From: JBJMLO01 sp045805265
GTDB taxonomy: Bacteria; Actinomycetota; UBA4738; JACQTL01
DNA: 64,000 bases
NCBI GenBank assembly: GCA_045805265.1
Contig: JBJMLO010000007.1
Span: 1-64,000 of the forward strand
Direction of reading: 5' to 3'
The notes beneath the pieces were generated by a model. The model was given only the letters and a program-made list of their open reading frames with translations. It searched no databases and had not been told where the DNA came from. The number at the start of each line of letters is the position of its first letter. The stretch's first letter is position 1. Both the position numbers and the translations under genes were made by a program. Shown one piece after another: positions 31,435-39,783 of the stretch.

Positions 31435-31576
31435 GAGCGCTCACTCCTACCAAGCCTGCTCGCGGCGATCCGTTTACGCCACGCCGCCGAAGTTCTCCAG
31501 GAGCCCGGAGGGGGCGCGTTGACCGCCGAGCCGGTCCCGGCGTACCGTCCCGCGAGCCCCGCGGAGGACCCGGGAA

Positions 31577-32155
31577 ATGGCGGAGACGCACGAGCTGCAC
31601 CGGAGGGCCGGCGAGTCGCTCGCCGAGACGGTCCGGCGGGTCGCGGAAGCCGAGTGGCACCGGCCGACGCCGTGCGACGAGTGGGACGTCCGCGATCTCC
31701 TGCATCACATCGCCTGGAGCAACCTGTGGGTCGCGCCGCTCGTGGGGGGGAAGGGCCTGGCCGAGGTTGCGCCCACGCTGGAAGGCGACGTGCTCGGCGA
31801 CGACCCCGTCGCCGTCACGCTGCGGTCCATCGAGGAGTCGAGCGAGGCGTTCGCCGATGGCGGAGACCGGATCGTGCAGCTCTCCCGGGGCCCGGCCCCG
31901 GCAAGCGAGTACTGCTTCGAGCGCATGAACGATCTCGTGGTCCACAACTGGGACCTGGCGAGAGGGATCGGCGTCGAAGTCGTGTTGGATGTCGAGTGCA
32001 TGGAGGTCGCGCTGGCGGGGTTCCGCCCGTTGGAGGATCGGCTCCGGGCCGTCGGCGAGCTCGGGCCCGACGTCGAGTTCCCAGAGGACGCCGACCTCCA
32101 GACCCGCTACCTGGCGTTCTTCGGCCGGCGAGCAGACTGGTCGCCACCGGCCTGA
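31577..32155 (+). CDS. DinB-like/maleylpyruvate-isomerase-fold protein
   Basis: A 192-residue protein of the TIGR03086/mycothiol-dependent maleylpyruvate isomerase fold: PTPCDEWDVRDLLHHIAWSN (metal His in LLHHIAWS) and MNDLVVHNWDLARGIG (second histidine). Such proteins bind a divalent metal and often depend on mycothiol. The actual substrate is unknown. A TACCGT box lies about 30 bases before ATG 31577, with GGAGGAC between. Confidence 0.82.
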   Translation: MAETHELHRRAGESLAETVRRVAEAEWHRPTPCDEWDVRDLLHHIAWSNLWVAPLVGGKGLAEVAPTLEGDVLGDDPVAVTLRSIEESSEAFADGGDRIVQLSRGPAPASEYCFERMNDLVVHNWDLARGIGVEVVLDVECMEVALAGFRPLEDRLRAVGELGPDVEFPEDADLQTRYLAFFGRRADWSPPA

Positions 32156-32179
32156 CAGATGACCGATGACGAGGTCCGC

Positions 32180-33034
32180 TCAGCATCTCGCCAGGGCGCT
32201 GGCGTAGAACCGCACGTACTCGTCGATGTGCGACCACCAGTAGCTCGTGCCGTGACCGCCGGGCCAGACGTGGAACGTGACGTCGGCCCCGCGACGGCGA
32301 AGCTCCGACGCGAAGAGCGTGTCTGCGTGCAGGAAGGGGTCGCCGTCACCGACGTCCAGCCACACGGGGGTCGGGCCATAGGGGTTGGACCTGCGGGCCG
32401 AACCGATCACGTCGTGCCGGGCGAAGTCCTCGGCGTCGTCGAAAGCCCCCTCGGGGGTCTGACCGCCCGTCTCCCACATCGCCGCAGAGTGGCCGCCGAC
32501 GGCGCAGAACCGCCGGGGGTGCAGCCGCGCGATGTCCAGGGCGCCGAAGCCGCCCATCGATACCCCGCCGATCGCCACGCGCCGTGGGTCGGCGTGGAGC
32601 ACTCGTGCCGCCTGGGGGATCACCTCCGAAACCACGTAGGTCCCCCACTTCCCGGTCCTGCGGTCATGGAAGTAGCTCGCGTCGTCGCCGTCCGCCGCGA
32701 CGACGTCGGGCGCGTCGTCGCCGGCCGCTCGGAGCGCGGCGTACAGCTGGTCGGAGAGCATTCCATCGGGGCTTCCGCCCCGTCCGTGGAGGAACACGAG
32801 AAGCGGTCTCCGCGCGCCGCCCGGGAGCGGGGGCGGCTCGACGCCGACCTGCGTCAGCGTCCGGCCCACCAGCTTGCTGTGCACCGCGAAGTGCACGACC
32901 TTGACGCCGAAGCGCTCCGGATGCGTTCCGGGATGCAGCGCCCGCCACGCGATGGCGCCACCGATCACCGCAGCCAGCACCACGATCGCCGGCCACCTCG
33001 CCACGAACCGTCGCACGTCCTCGAAGGATGTCAT
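32180..33034 (-). CDS. membrane-anchored or exported alpha/beta-hydrolase (esterase)
   Basis: A 284-residue hydrolase of the esterase D/feruloyl-esterase-like fold. One N-terminal helix (about 14-30, PAIVVLAAVIGGAIAW) serves as signal or anchor. Catalytic serine S159 in GGVSMGGFGALD, an oxyanion region VFLHGRGGSP, a likely Asp in DVGDGDPF and H261 in WPGGHGTSYW complete the triad. The substrate is unknown. It diverges from the EamA transporter gene. Confidence 0.83.
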   Translation of the reverse strand: MTSFEDVRRFVARWPAIVVLAAVIGGAIAWRALHPGTHPERFGVKVVHFAVHSKLVGRTLTQVGVEPPPLPGGARRPLLVFLHGRGGSPDGMLSDQLYAALRAAGDDAPDVVAADGDDASYFHDRRTGKWGTYVVSEVIPQAARVLHADPRRVAIGGVSMGGFGALDIARLHPRRFCAVGGHSAAMWETGGQTPEGAFDDAEDFARHDVIGSARRSNPYGPTPVWLDVGDGDPFLHADTLFASELRRRGADVTFHVWPGGHGTSYWWSHIDEYVRFYASALARC

Positions 33035-33097
33035 GCCGGGGCTCCGGGGGAGTCCGCGCATCTCACGGGAACGGGCGGCCGCGCGTTTTACATTGAG

Positions 33098-34042
33098 ATG
33101 GAGATGCCGCGGACACGAGGCGAATCCCACGGACTGGTCGACGCCGCCCTGGTCACGGTCGTCCTGTTGTGGGCCTTGACGTTCTCGACGTTCAAGGTGG
33201 CGTGGCGCCACGTCGACCCCGTCGCGTTCACGGCCGTGCGGTTCGCCGGCATGGTGCTGATCTCGGGGGCCGCGCTGCTGTTCCTCCGGTCCCGCGTCCG
33301 GTTCCGGCGGGCCGACCTGCCCCTCCTCGCGGCGTCCGGGCTGAGCGGTTTCTTCGCCTACCAGATGCTGTTCGTCCTCGGCCTGGACCGGACCACCGCG
33401 GTCGCATCGGCGATCCTCGTGTCGACCCATCCCCTGTTCTCGGTGCTCTTCGCGTGGCTGCTCGGGCGGGAGCGGCCGACCCGCCGCCAGCTCGCCGGGA
33501 TCGTGGTCGCCTTCCTCGGCGTCGCCGTGTTCCTGAAGGCGTGGACAGCGCTGGGATCGGCGACGTGGGGCGACCTGCTCTCGCTGGGCGCCGCCGCGGC
33601 GTTCGGCGCGTACGGCGTCATCAACCAGCCGCTGTCGAAGCGGTACCCGGCGCGGGAGCTGATGGCCTATTCGCTGGCGATCGGCGGCGGGTTGACCGCG
33701 CTGGTCGGCCTGCCGGCCGCGATCCACCAGGACTGGGGCTCGGTGCCGGTCACGACGTGGCTGATCCTGGTGTTCGCCGCCGTCGGGCCCGTGTACCTCG
33801 CGTACGCCCTGTGGAATTGGGCGATCCACCGCCGGGGCATCGCCCGCACGACGCCCTACGCCTTCGCGGTGCCGGTGGTGGCGGCGGTCCTCGCGGTCCT
33901 GTTCCTGGGCGAGTCCATCCACCCCGAGCAGGTCGCCGGCGGCCTGCTGGTCGTGGCGGGACTCGTGCTCACCCGCCTGGCGCCCAGTCGCCGGGCAGCC
34001 GTGGATGCGCCGGCGGAGGCCGTGCTCGAAGAAGCTCGCTGA
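33098..34042 (+). CDS. EamA/DMT-family transporter
   Basis: A 314-residue protein with about ten transmembrane helices in two EamA repeats: the first from VDAALVTVVLLWALTFSTFK, the second from GDLLSLGAAAAFGAYGVINQ, and the typical late helix LGESIHPEQVAGGLLVVAGL. These carriers export metabolites or amino acids; the substrate is unknown. ATG 33098 and ATG 33104 are both possible; TACATT lies just before, so the mRNA may be leaderless from 33104. Confidence 0.87.
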   Translation: MEMPRTRGESHGLVDAALVTVVLLWALTFSTFKVAWRHVDPVAFTAVRFAGMVLISGAALLFLRSRVRFRRADLPLLAASGLSGFFAYQMLFVLGLDRTTAVASAILVSTHPLFSVLFAWLLGRERPTRRQLAGIVVAFLGVAVFLKAWTALGSATWGDLLSLGAAAAFGAYGVINQPLSKRYPARELMAYSLAIGGGLTALVGLPAAIHQDWGSVPVTTWLILVFAAVGPVYLAYALWNWAIHRRGIARTTPYAFAVPVVAAVLAVLFLGESIHPEQVAGGLLVVAGLVLTRLAPSRRAAVDAPAEAVLEEAR

Positions 34043-34052
34043 CGCCTGCCCG

Positions 34053-34058
34053 TATCCT
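34053..34058 (+). promoter_or_regulatory. TATCCT -10 box, leaderless start of the UGA-containing gene
   Basis: TATCCT ends 6 bases before ATG 34065 with no ribosome-binding site between; transcription could start at the ATG. Confidence 0.45.
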
Positions 34059-34064
34059 GACGTG

Positions 34065-34622
34065 ATGGCGAAGCGACCGGGCGTGGGCGATCCGGCCCCC
34101 GACGCGGTGCTCGTGAACCGGAGCGGGCGTCAGGTGCGGCTGTCTGCGCGGTGGCGCCGGCGGCCGCTCGTGGCCGTGTTCCTCCGGCACTTCGGCTGAA
34201 CGTTCTGCCAGGAGCACGTCGTGCAGTTGCGCGACGACCGGGATCGGTTCGAGGAGGCGGGCGCCTCGATCGCGCTGATCGGTCTGGGGCCGCACACGCG
34301 GGCGCATCTGTTCTGCGACGAACGCCACGTCCCGTTCGAGTGCCTGTCGGACCCCACCCAGGACGCCTACCGGGCCTACGGTCTGGAACGGGGGACGAAC
34401 CGTCAGCTCTCCGGCCCCCAGCTCCTGCTGCGGTACGCGCGGGCGCTCCTGCGGAAGGACGTCGAGGCGGCGAAGCTGTCCGGCGACGACTACCGGCAGA
34501 TGCCCGGCGTCTTCGTGGTCGACCGCACGGGGGTGATCCGCTACGCCCACCGGAACCGCGACGTCGCCGACAACCCGCCGAACGACGAGGTCCTCGAGGC
34601 GCTCGCCGGACTCCGGCGCTGA
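34065..34622 (+). CDS. peroxiredoxin-like (AhpC/TSA, PRXL2/SelU-type) protein with in-frame UGA, candidate selenoprotein
   Basis: A 185-codon frame whose codon 45 is UGA (34197-34199). The upstream part ends ...VAVFLRHFG, the downstream part resumes in the same frame as TFCQEHVVQLRDDRDRFEEA and continues with the complete thioredoxin-fold domain: IALIGLGPHTRAHLFCDERH, FECLSDPTQDAYRAYGLERG, MPGVFVVDRTGVIRYAHRN. Family members have F-x-R-x-F-G-C-x-x-C; here the first Cys is UGA, giving UxxC with C48. The later frame keeps strong GC-rich third positions and no other stops. Selenocysteine is the best reading; a single-base nonsense mutation of a TGC/TGT codon is the alternative. Confidence 0.75.
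34207..34230 (+). promoter_or_regulatory. hairpin at bacterial SECIS position after UGA
   Basis: GCAC (34214-34217) pairs with GTGC (34221-34224) around a GUC loop. Below it CAG/UUG pair (34209-34211 with 34227-34229) after a small internal loop, with G34207-C34230 beyond a bulged C. The loop G and U lie 19-20 bases after the UGA, and a G is first in the loop, as known bacterial SECIS elements require. The stem is short, so confidence is moderate. Confidence 0.45.
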
Positions 34623-34688
34623 CCCCGGGCGGCCGCCCCGACGGTACGTGCGATACCCTCCGGACACCACTCAGGCGAGGACCCGCAC

Positions 34689-35570
34689 ATGACCGACGCG
34701 TGCATCATCACCTGCGCCGTCTCCGGCGCGGTCGCCAACAAGCAGCAGTGCGATGGCATCCCGTACACGCCCGAGGAGTACGCGAAGGAGGTCCGCCGGG
34801 CCCGCGATGCCGGCGCCTCGATGGTGCACATCCACGCCCGCGAGCCGAACGGAACCCCGACCGTGAAACCGGAGCACTACCGGGCCATCACCCAGGCCAT
34901 CCTAGCCGAGACGCCGGACATCATCGTCAACTATTCGACGGGTTGGGTCGGCCTCCCCATGGCGGAGCGCGTCGGCCACATCACCGGCCTCCGGCCCGAG
35001 ATCGGCGCGCTGAACATGGGCTCGATGAACTACGCGAAGTACTCCGGGAAGCGGAAGGGGTTCGTGTTCAACTTCGTGTTCGAGAACCATTTCGACGACA
35101 TCGTGTTCCTGCTCCGGGCGATGAACGACGCCGGGGTGAAGCCGGAGTGCGAGTGCTTCGACGTCGGCCACGTCGAGTCGGCGGCGCCGCTCGTCGACAT
35201 GGGCGTGATCACGCCGCCGGTCCAGTTCTCGCTGATCCACGGCGTGGTGGGGGGCATCCAGGCCACGGCCCGAAACCTCGCCCACATGTCGTCGGTCGTC
35301 CCGGACGGCTCGACGTGGGGCGTCATCGCCGTCAGCCGCGAGCAGTGGACGATGGTCGCGGCCTCGGCCGCGCTGGGGGGGAACGTGCGCGTCGGGTTCG
35401 AGGACAACTTCTACCTGCCAGCCGGCCAGATGGCGTCCTCGAACGGCGACCTGGTGGAGGCCGCAGCCACGATCGTGCGCCTGCAGGGCCGCGAGGTGGC
35501 CGATCCGGTGCGGGCGCGCGAGCTGCTGTCGCTCCCCGCCGAGCCGGACCGCACCGCGGTCCTGGGATGA
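34689..35570 (+). CDS. beta-keto acid cleavage enzyme (BKACE, Kce-like)
   Basis: A 293-residue TIM-barrel zinc enzyme of the BKACE/DUF849 family that splits beta-keto acids with acetyl-CoA. MVHIHAREPNGTPT carries two zinc ligands (H47, H49), and IIVNYSTGWVG, PECECFDVGHVESA and FSLIHGVVGG follow in the usual order. The best-known member cleaves 3-keto-5-aminohexanoate in lysine fermentation; others act on betaine or carnitine products, so the substrate is open. It overlaps the biotin-carrier gene as ATGA. A TACCCT box lies at about 34652. Confidence 0.88.
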   Translation: MTDACIITCAVSGAVANKQQCDGIPYTPEEYAKEVRRARDAGASMVHIHAREPNGTPTVKPEHYRAITQAILAETPDIIVNYSTGWVGLPMAERVGHITGLRPEIGALNMGSMNYAKYSGKRKGFVFNFVFENHFDDIVFLLRAMNDAGVKPECECFDVGHVESAAPLVDMGVITPPVQFSLIHGVVGGIQATARNLAHMSSVVPDGSTWGVIAVSREQWTMVAASAALGGNVRVGFEDNFYLPAGQMASSNGDLVEAAATIVRLQGREVADPVRARELLSLPAEPDRTAVLG

Positions 35571-35782
35571 GCGTGGACGTGCTGGCCGACATGGTCGCCA
35601 ACGTGTGGAAGGTGGTCGTGGCGCCGGGCGACCCGGTCGTCGAGGGCGATCCGCTGGTGATCCTGGAGTCCATGAAGATGGAGATCCCCGTCGAGTCGCC
35701 CGCCGCCGGGACCGTGCGGGAGGTCCGGGTCCAGGAGGGCGGCGTCGTCCAGGAGGGCGACGTGATCGCGGTGGTGGAGTGA
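35567..35782 (+). CDS. biotin/lipoyl carrier protein (BCCP)
   Basis: A 71-residue carrier domain with ILESMKMEIPVESPAAGTVR: biotin would attach to K37 in ESMKME. It is a bare barrel with no other domain. It overlaps the genes on both sides (ATGA and GTGA), so it is tightly coupled to a keto-acid cleavage enzyme and an enoyl-CoA hydratase. It could serve the carrier-less biotin carboxylase at 19055 and carboxyltransferase at 21998. Confidence 0.88.
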   Translation: MSVDVLADMVANVWKVVVAPGDPVVEGDPLVILESMKMEIPVESPAAGTVREVRVQEGGVVQEGDVIAVVE

Positions 35783-36576
35783 CGACGTTGATCCGGGTGG
35801 AGCGGGGCGGGCCGGTGGCCCGGGTCACGGTGTCCCGGCCCGACCAGCGCAACGCGGTGTCGGTGGAGATGATCGAGGAGCTGGTCGAGGGGCTCGGCGG
35901 GCTCGCGGCCGACCACGAGACCCGCGTGGTCGTCCTGGCGGGGGCCGGCCCGGACTTCTGCGCCGGCGCCGACTTCGCGGAGCTGGCGGTCATGCGCTCC
36001 GGCCCCGGCGAGTTCGACTACGGCCGCCGGTTCGAGGAGCTCCTGCAGGCCATCGTCACCCACCCGGTGCCGGTGATCGCCCGGGTGCACGGCGCCGCGC
36101 TGGGGGCGGGGTGTCAGATCGCGGTGGCCTGCGACCTGGCCGTGGTGGCCGACGACGCCAGGATCGGCATCCCCTCTGCGCGCCTCGGAATCCTCATCAA
36201 CTTCGAGAACATCCAGCGGATCGTTCTGGCGGTGGGGCCGAAGCGGGCCGGGGAGATCCTGTTCACGGGCAGCGCCATCTCGGGGTCCCAGGCCGCCGAG
36301 TGGGGGCTGGTCAACCTGGCCGTCCCCGAGTCCGAGCTGGACGCCGCGGTCGGCCGGCTGTCCACGACGATCGCCGAGGCGGCGCCCCTGTCGGTCCAGG
36401 GTTCGAAGCGGGGGATCGGCGTCGTGCTGGAGCACCTCGCGGTCGACCGCTTCACGGAGGGCCACCGCGTGGCCGACTTCGACATGATGGCCGCGCAGGC
36501 CTTCGCCAGCGAGGACCTGCAGGAGGGCATCCGGGCGTTCCGGGAGCGCCGCAAGCCCGAGTTCGAGGGCCGCTGA
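35779..36576 (+). CDS. enoyl-CoA hydratase/isomerase family protein
   Basis: A 265-residue crotonase with GPDFCAGADFAEL and HGAALGAGCQIAVACDLAVV as the CoA-stabilising loops, and IGIPSARLGILINFENIQRI at the second catalytic site, where the expected Glu of hydratases is not clear. It may therefore act as an isomerase or on another CoA ester. The end FRERRKPEFEGR is normal. GTG start overlapping the carrier stop. Only distantly similar to the hydratase at 20384. Confidence 0.85.
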   Translation: MTTLIRVERGGPVARVTVSRPDQRNAVSVEMIEELVEGLGGLAADHETRVVVLAGAGPDFCAGADFAELAVMRSGPGEFDYGRRFEELLQAIVTHPVPVIARVHGAALGAGCQIAVACDLAVVADDARIGIPSARLGILINFENIQRIVLAVGPKRAGEILFTGSAISGSQAAEWGLVNLAVPESELDAAVGRLSTTIAEAAPLSVQGSKRGIGVVLEHLAVDRFTEGHRVADFDMMAAQAFASEDLQEGIRAFRERRKPEFEGR

Positions 36577-36578
36577 GC

Positions 36579-37271
36579 ATGCCGGCCCGACGCGCGACGG
36601 ACGGCAAGCGCAAGCCGCTCACCCGCGACAGTCCCCCGGAGGATCGCTCCCCGGAGATCGTCCGGCGCCTCACCGAGGCCTACCCGGACGCGCACGTGGC
36701 GCTGAAGTTCTCCAACCCCCTGGAGATGCTGGTCGCGACGATCCTCTCCGCCCAGTGCACCGACGAGCGCGTGAACATGGTCACGCAGGGCCCGGACGGC
36801 CTGTTCGCCAAGTACCGGACGCCCCGGGACTACCTGGCCGTCCCCGACACCGAGCTGGCGGCCGACATCCGGCCCACGGGGTTCTTCAACAACAAGGCGA
36901 AGTCGATCCGGGGCGCGGCCAGGATGGTGGTGGAGGAGTTCGGCGGGCGGATCCCCGATTCCATGGAGGAGATCCTGAAGCTCCCCGGCGTGGCCCGGAA
37001 GACCGGCAACATCGTCCTGGGAAATTCCTACGGCGTGGTCGAGGGCATCGCGGTCGACACCCACGTCCGGCGGGTGGCGCAGCGACTCGGGTTCACCGAC
37101 CAGAAGGATCCCGACAAGGTCGAGCGGGACCTCATGGGGCTGATCCCGAGGAAGCGGTGGTTCGACTTCACCTACGTGCTGATCGACCACGGCCGCGCCG
37201 TGTGCAGGGCGGGGACCCCGCGGTGCGAGGAGTGCGCGGTCAGCGACCTGTGCCCGTCGAGTCGCGTCTGA
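36579..37271 (+). CDS. nth: endonuclease III
   Basis: A 230-residue DNA glycosylase/AP lyase for oxidised pyrimidines. Helix-hairpin-helix LPGVARKTGN with catalytic Lys141, Asp160 in AVDTHVRRVAQRL, and the C-terminal [4Fe-4S] cysteines C209, C216, C219, C225 (C-x6-C-x2-C-x5-C). Complete for the family. It starts 2 bases after the hydratase stop, although its work in base-excision repair is unrelated. Confidence 0.94.
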   Translation: MPARRATDGKRKPLTRDSPPEDRSPEIVRRLTEAYPDAHVALKFSNPLEMLVATILSAQCTDERVNMVTQGPDGLFAKYRTPRDYLAVPDTELAADIRPTGFFNNKAKSIRGAARMVVEEFGGRIPDSMEEILKLPGVARKTGNIVLGNSYGVVEGIAVDTHVRRVAQRLGFTDQKDPDKVERDLMGLIPRKRWFDFTYVLIDHGRAVCRAGTPRCEECAVSDLCPSSRV

Positions 37272-37290
37272 TCCCCGGCGGGAACCGCGC

Positions 37291-37401
37291 TCAGACCCGG
37301 GGGCCGCGGATGGCCCGGACGATCAGCCCGATGATCAGGGCCACGAGGGCGATCGCGATGATGATGACGGCCCCGATGGCCGACAGGATCGATCCGGCCA
37401 T
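37291..37401 (-). CDS. 36-residue membrane mini-protein
   Basis: MAGSILSAIGAVIIIAIALV then ALIIGLIVRAIRGPRV: one long transmembrane helix and a basic end, with GGAGGA 6-12 bases before ATG 37401. Similar in build to the 31-residue gene at 9305. It sits between nth and the stress block, on the minus strand. Function unknown. Confidence 0.55.
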   Translation of the reverse strand: MAGSILSAIGAVIIIAIALVALIIGLIVRAIRGPRV

Positions 37402-37445
37402 GTCGCGTCCTCCGTGCGCCGCGGGCGGGCGCGGCTTCGTCGGCT

Positions 37446-37901
37446 TCAGGCGGCTGCGTCTCCCGCCGACCGCTCGCGGGTGACCCGGGCCGAACGCCGT
37501 CCATCGGGCCCGGCGTCGATCTCGAACCACACCCGGCTGCCCCCCTCGCGGGCCACCCCCCACCGGTCCGCCAGCCGGTCGACGATGTACAGGCCCCATC
37601 CGTCCGGCTCCGTCGGTTGGTGGTCGGAGACGTCTGGCCGGTCGAAGCCCCGGCCCCGGTCGACGACGTCCAGGCGAATCGAGGTCGCCGTCGCCCGGAC
37701 CAGCAGCCGGATCATGTCCCCCGGTTCGAGCTCCGCGTGCCGGACACTGTTCGTCACGACCTCGCTCACGAGCAGCACGAGATCGTCCAGCAACTCGTCC
37801 GACAGCCGCTCTCCCAGCCCGGCCACCAGGGCCCGGGCGTACGAGGGCGCCAACGCGCCGGCGGGTAGCTGGAGGTCAAGCTCGATCGGGCGATCCGTCA
37901 C
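37446..37901 (-). CDS. RsbW-like anti-sigma ATPase/kinase
   Basis: A 151-residue GHKL-fold protein of the RsbW/anti-sigma regulatory family: N-box LLVSEVVTNSVRHAEL, G1 VVDRGRGFD and G2 GWGLYIVDRLADRWG are all intact, so it should bind ATP and may phosphorylate an anti-anti-sigma factor. I start at GTG 37901, which has GGGAGG 6 bases upstream. It lies just downstream of the RsbU-like phosphatase gene on the same strand. Confidence 0.83.
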   Translation of the reverse strand: MTDRPIELDLQLPAGALAPSYARALVAGLGERLSDELLDDLVLLVSEVVTNSVRHAELEPGDMIRLLVRATATSIRLDVVDRGRGFDRPDVSDHQPTEPDGWGLYIVDRLADRWGVAREGGSRVWFEIDAGPDGRRSARVTRERSAGDAAA

Positions 37902-38021
37902 CTGGCCTCCCACAGGGTGTCCCTTCAGGGTGAAGGTTCCCCCGTGGCCCCCCGCCAAGCCTTCTGACCAGGAAATTCCGCCGCACGGAACGGCGCGTAC
38001 GCCCCCGACGCTGCCCGGTGG

Positions 38022-39329
38022 TCAGCCGACGCAGCGCAGGACGAGGATGGCCGCGTCGTCGCGGAGTGTCCCGCCCTGGAACTCCAGCACGGCCTCCTCG
38101 AGGCGCTCCGCGATGATGGTGGCGCCCTGCCCGCCCAGGGGGGCGAGCATGTTGGCGACGCGTTCCTCGGTCATGACCTTGCCCTTCGAGGGGGTCCCGA
38201 TCACGCCGTCCGTGTAGAGGATGAGGGCATCGCCCGGGCCCAGGTCGGAGAGCTCGTCGCGGAGCTCCGGATCGGGGAACACGCCGAGCAGCGTCCCCGG
38301 CCGGCCCACGGACTCCACCCGGCCGTCGCGGCGCAGGATGACGGGCGGCGGATGGCCGCCGCAGGCCACCGTGAGCCGGGCCCCGGAGGGAGTGAGCCGC
38401 ATCCGCACGAACGCCACCGTGCAGAACCGGGCGTCGTCCCGCTGGAAACGGAGCGCCTCGTTCAGCGTGTCGAGGACGCGACTGGGGCGGCGCTGGCGCA
38501 TCGCGGCGGCGCGGACCGTGTACCGGGCCTGCCCAGTCACCGCGGCGGCCTCCGGCCCCTTGCCGCACACGTCGCCGATCACCACGGCCCAGCCGCCGTC
38601 GCCGGTGTCGAACAGGTCGTAGAAATCCCCGCCGACCTCGTTGCCCTCGCCGGCGGCGTGGTACCGCGCGGCAACCTGGAACCCGGGGACGGCCGGGAGC
38701 TCGCGGGGGAGCAGGCTGGCCTGGAGCGCCTGGGCCACGCGGGTCCGCTCGCCGTACAGCCGGGCGTTGTCGGCGGCGAGCGCGGCCCGGCGGGCCAGGT
38801 CCCCGGCCAGCTCGACGTCGGCCGGTCCGAACGGCCGGTCCGGCGAGGTGGAGATGAGGGTCATCACCCCGATGATCCGGCCCCGGGCCGGCAGCGGGAC
38901 GCACAGGCAGGAGTGGAACCCCAGCCGGCGGACCAGCTCGAGGTGGCCGTCGCCGGCCACCGCCAGGAGCTGGTCCTCGGACAGCTCGTCGACCAGGAAG
39001 GGCTCGCCCGACCGGAGCACGGGGAGCGCCGGGTGGGCCTCCGCGGGATCCGGGATCCACCCGTCCAGCAGCCGCTCGGCCTCGGGCTGGCGCTCGTCCT
39101 CGGCGTGGGCGACCGCCGTCCGGCGCATGGTTCCGTTCGCTTCGACCACGTCGACCAGGCACAGGTCGGCCATGTTCCCGGCCGCCAGCCGGGCCAGGCG
39201 GTTCAGGCTCTCCTCGAAGTCGAGCGAGGATCCGAGCGCCGTGCTCGCTTCGAGCAGGAAGTCCAGCCGCCGGCGGGTGGCCTCGGCTTCGGCGAGGTCG
39301 CGGTCGGCCTGGGCTGGGGATCGAGGCAT
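38022..39329 (-). CDS. GAF-PP2C (RsbU/SpoIIE-type) serine phosphatase
   Basis: A 435-residue protein: an N-terminal helix, a GAF domain (about 25-185, LCVPLPARGRIIGVMTLIST) and a PP2C-like SpoIIE phosphatase domain (from about 205; NEVGGDFYDLFDTGDGGWAV, VIGDVCGKGPEAAAVTG, DALILYTDGVIG and LRDDAAILVLR). The metal-binding aspartates in GGDFYD, GDVCGKG, TDG and DDA are present. It would dephosphorylate an anti-anti-sigma factor and so release a SigB/SigF-type sigma. Acts with the RsbW-like and SigF genes around it. Confidence 0.88.
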   Translation of the reverse strand: MPRSPAQADRDLAEAEATRRRLDFLLEASTALGSSLDFEESLNRLARLAAGNMADLCLVDVVEANGTMRRTAVAHAEDERQPEAERLLDGWIPDPAEAHPALPVLRSGEPFLVDELSEDQLLAVAGDGHLELVRRLGFHSCLCVPLPARGRIIGVMTLISTSPDRPFGPADVELAGDLARRAALAADNARLYGERTRVAQALQASLLPRELPAVPGFQVAARYHAAGEGNEVGGDFYDLFDTGDGGWAVVIGDVCGKGPEAAAVTGQARYTVRAAAMRQRRPSRVLDTLNEALRFQRDDARFCTVAFVRMRLTPSGARLTVACGGHPPPVILRRDGRVESVGRPGTLLGVFPDPELRDELSDLGPGDALILYTDGVIGTPSKGKVMTEERVANMLAPLGGQGATIIAERLEEAVLEFQGGTLRDDAAILVLRCVG

Positions 39330-39421
39330 CGGATGGGTGGGGGCGCGGGGGGTCGGGGATCGGCCGCCAGGCCCGGCGTCGGGAAGTCTAACTGCGGTGA
39401 CGCGCGGGCGCGGCCCCGGGG

Positions 39422-39685
39422 TCACCCGGTCCGGACCAGCCGGGCGGCCGCGCTGCGGCGGCGGGCTCGGCGCAACGCCCGCCGCTCGTCCTCGGACAGC
39501 CCGCCCCACACCCCGGCGTCCTGGCCGGTGGCCATGGCCCACTCCAGGCACCGTTCGCGGACGACGCACGAGAAGCAGATGGACTTCGCCGCATCGATCT
39601 GCAATGCCGCCGGTCCGCTGTTGCCCACGGGGAAGAACAACTCCGGATCCTCGTCCCTGCAACGCGCGTGATGGACCCAGTCCAT
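39422..39685 (-). CDS. WhiB-family Fe-S transcription regulator
   Basis: An 87-residue WhiB-like protein: C9, C37, C40 and C46 (C...CFSCVVRERC) bind a [4Fe-4S] cluster, followed by the conserved GVWGGLSEDERRALRR turn and a basic DNA-binding end. WhiB proteins are confined to Actinomycetota and their phages, which supports the taxonomic call. They act with the primary sigma factor in redox, development and stress. It diverges from the phosphodiesterase gene. Confidence 0.92.
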   Translation of the reverse strand: MDWVHHARCRDEDPELFFPVGNSGPAALQIDAAKSICFSCVVRERCLEWAMATGQDAGVWGGLSEDERRALRRARRRSAAARLVRTG

Positions 39686-39756
39686 GCAGTTCCCCCCGTC
39701 CCCCGGTACGCCGCGTGCGGGTCCGGCTTCCCCATCCGGCACGGCAAGGGCGCGAG

Positions 39757-39762
39757 TATACT
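39757..39762 (+). promoter_or_regulatory. TATACT -10 box for the phosphodiesterase gene
   Basis: TATACT lies 21 bases before ATG 39784 in the 98-bp gap between the divergent WhiB and phosphodiesterase genes. No clear -35. Confidence 0.4.
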
Positions 39763-39783
39763 GAGGCCCTCTTCGCGGACGCA

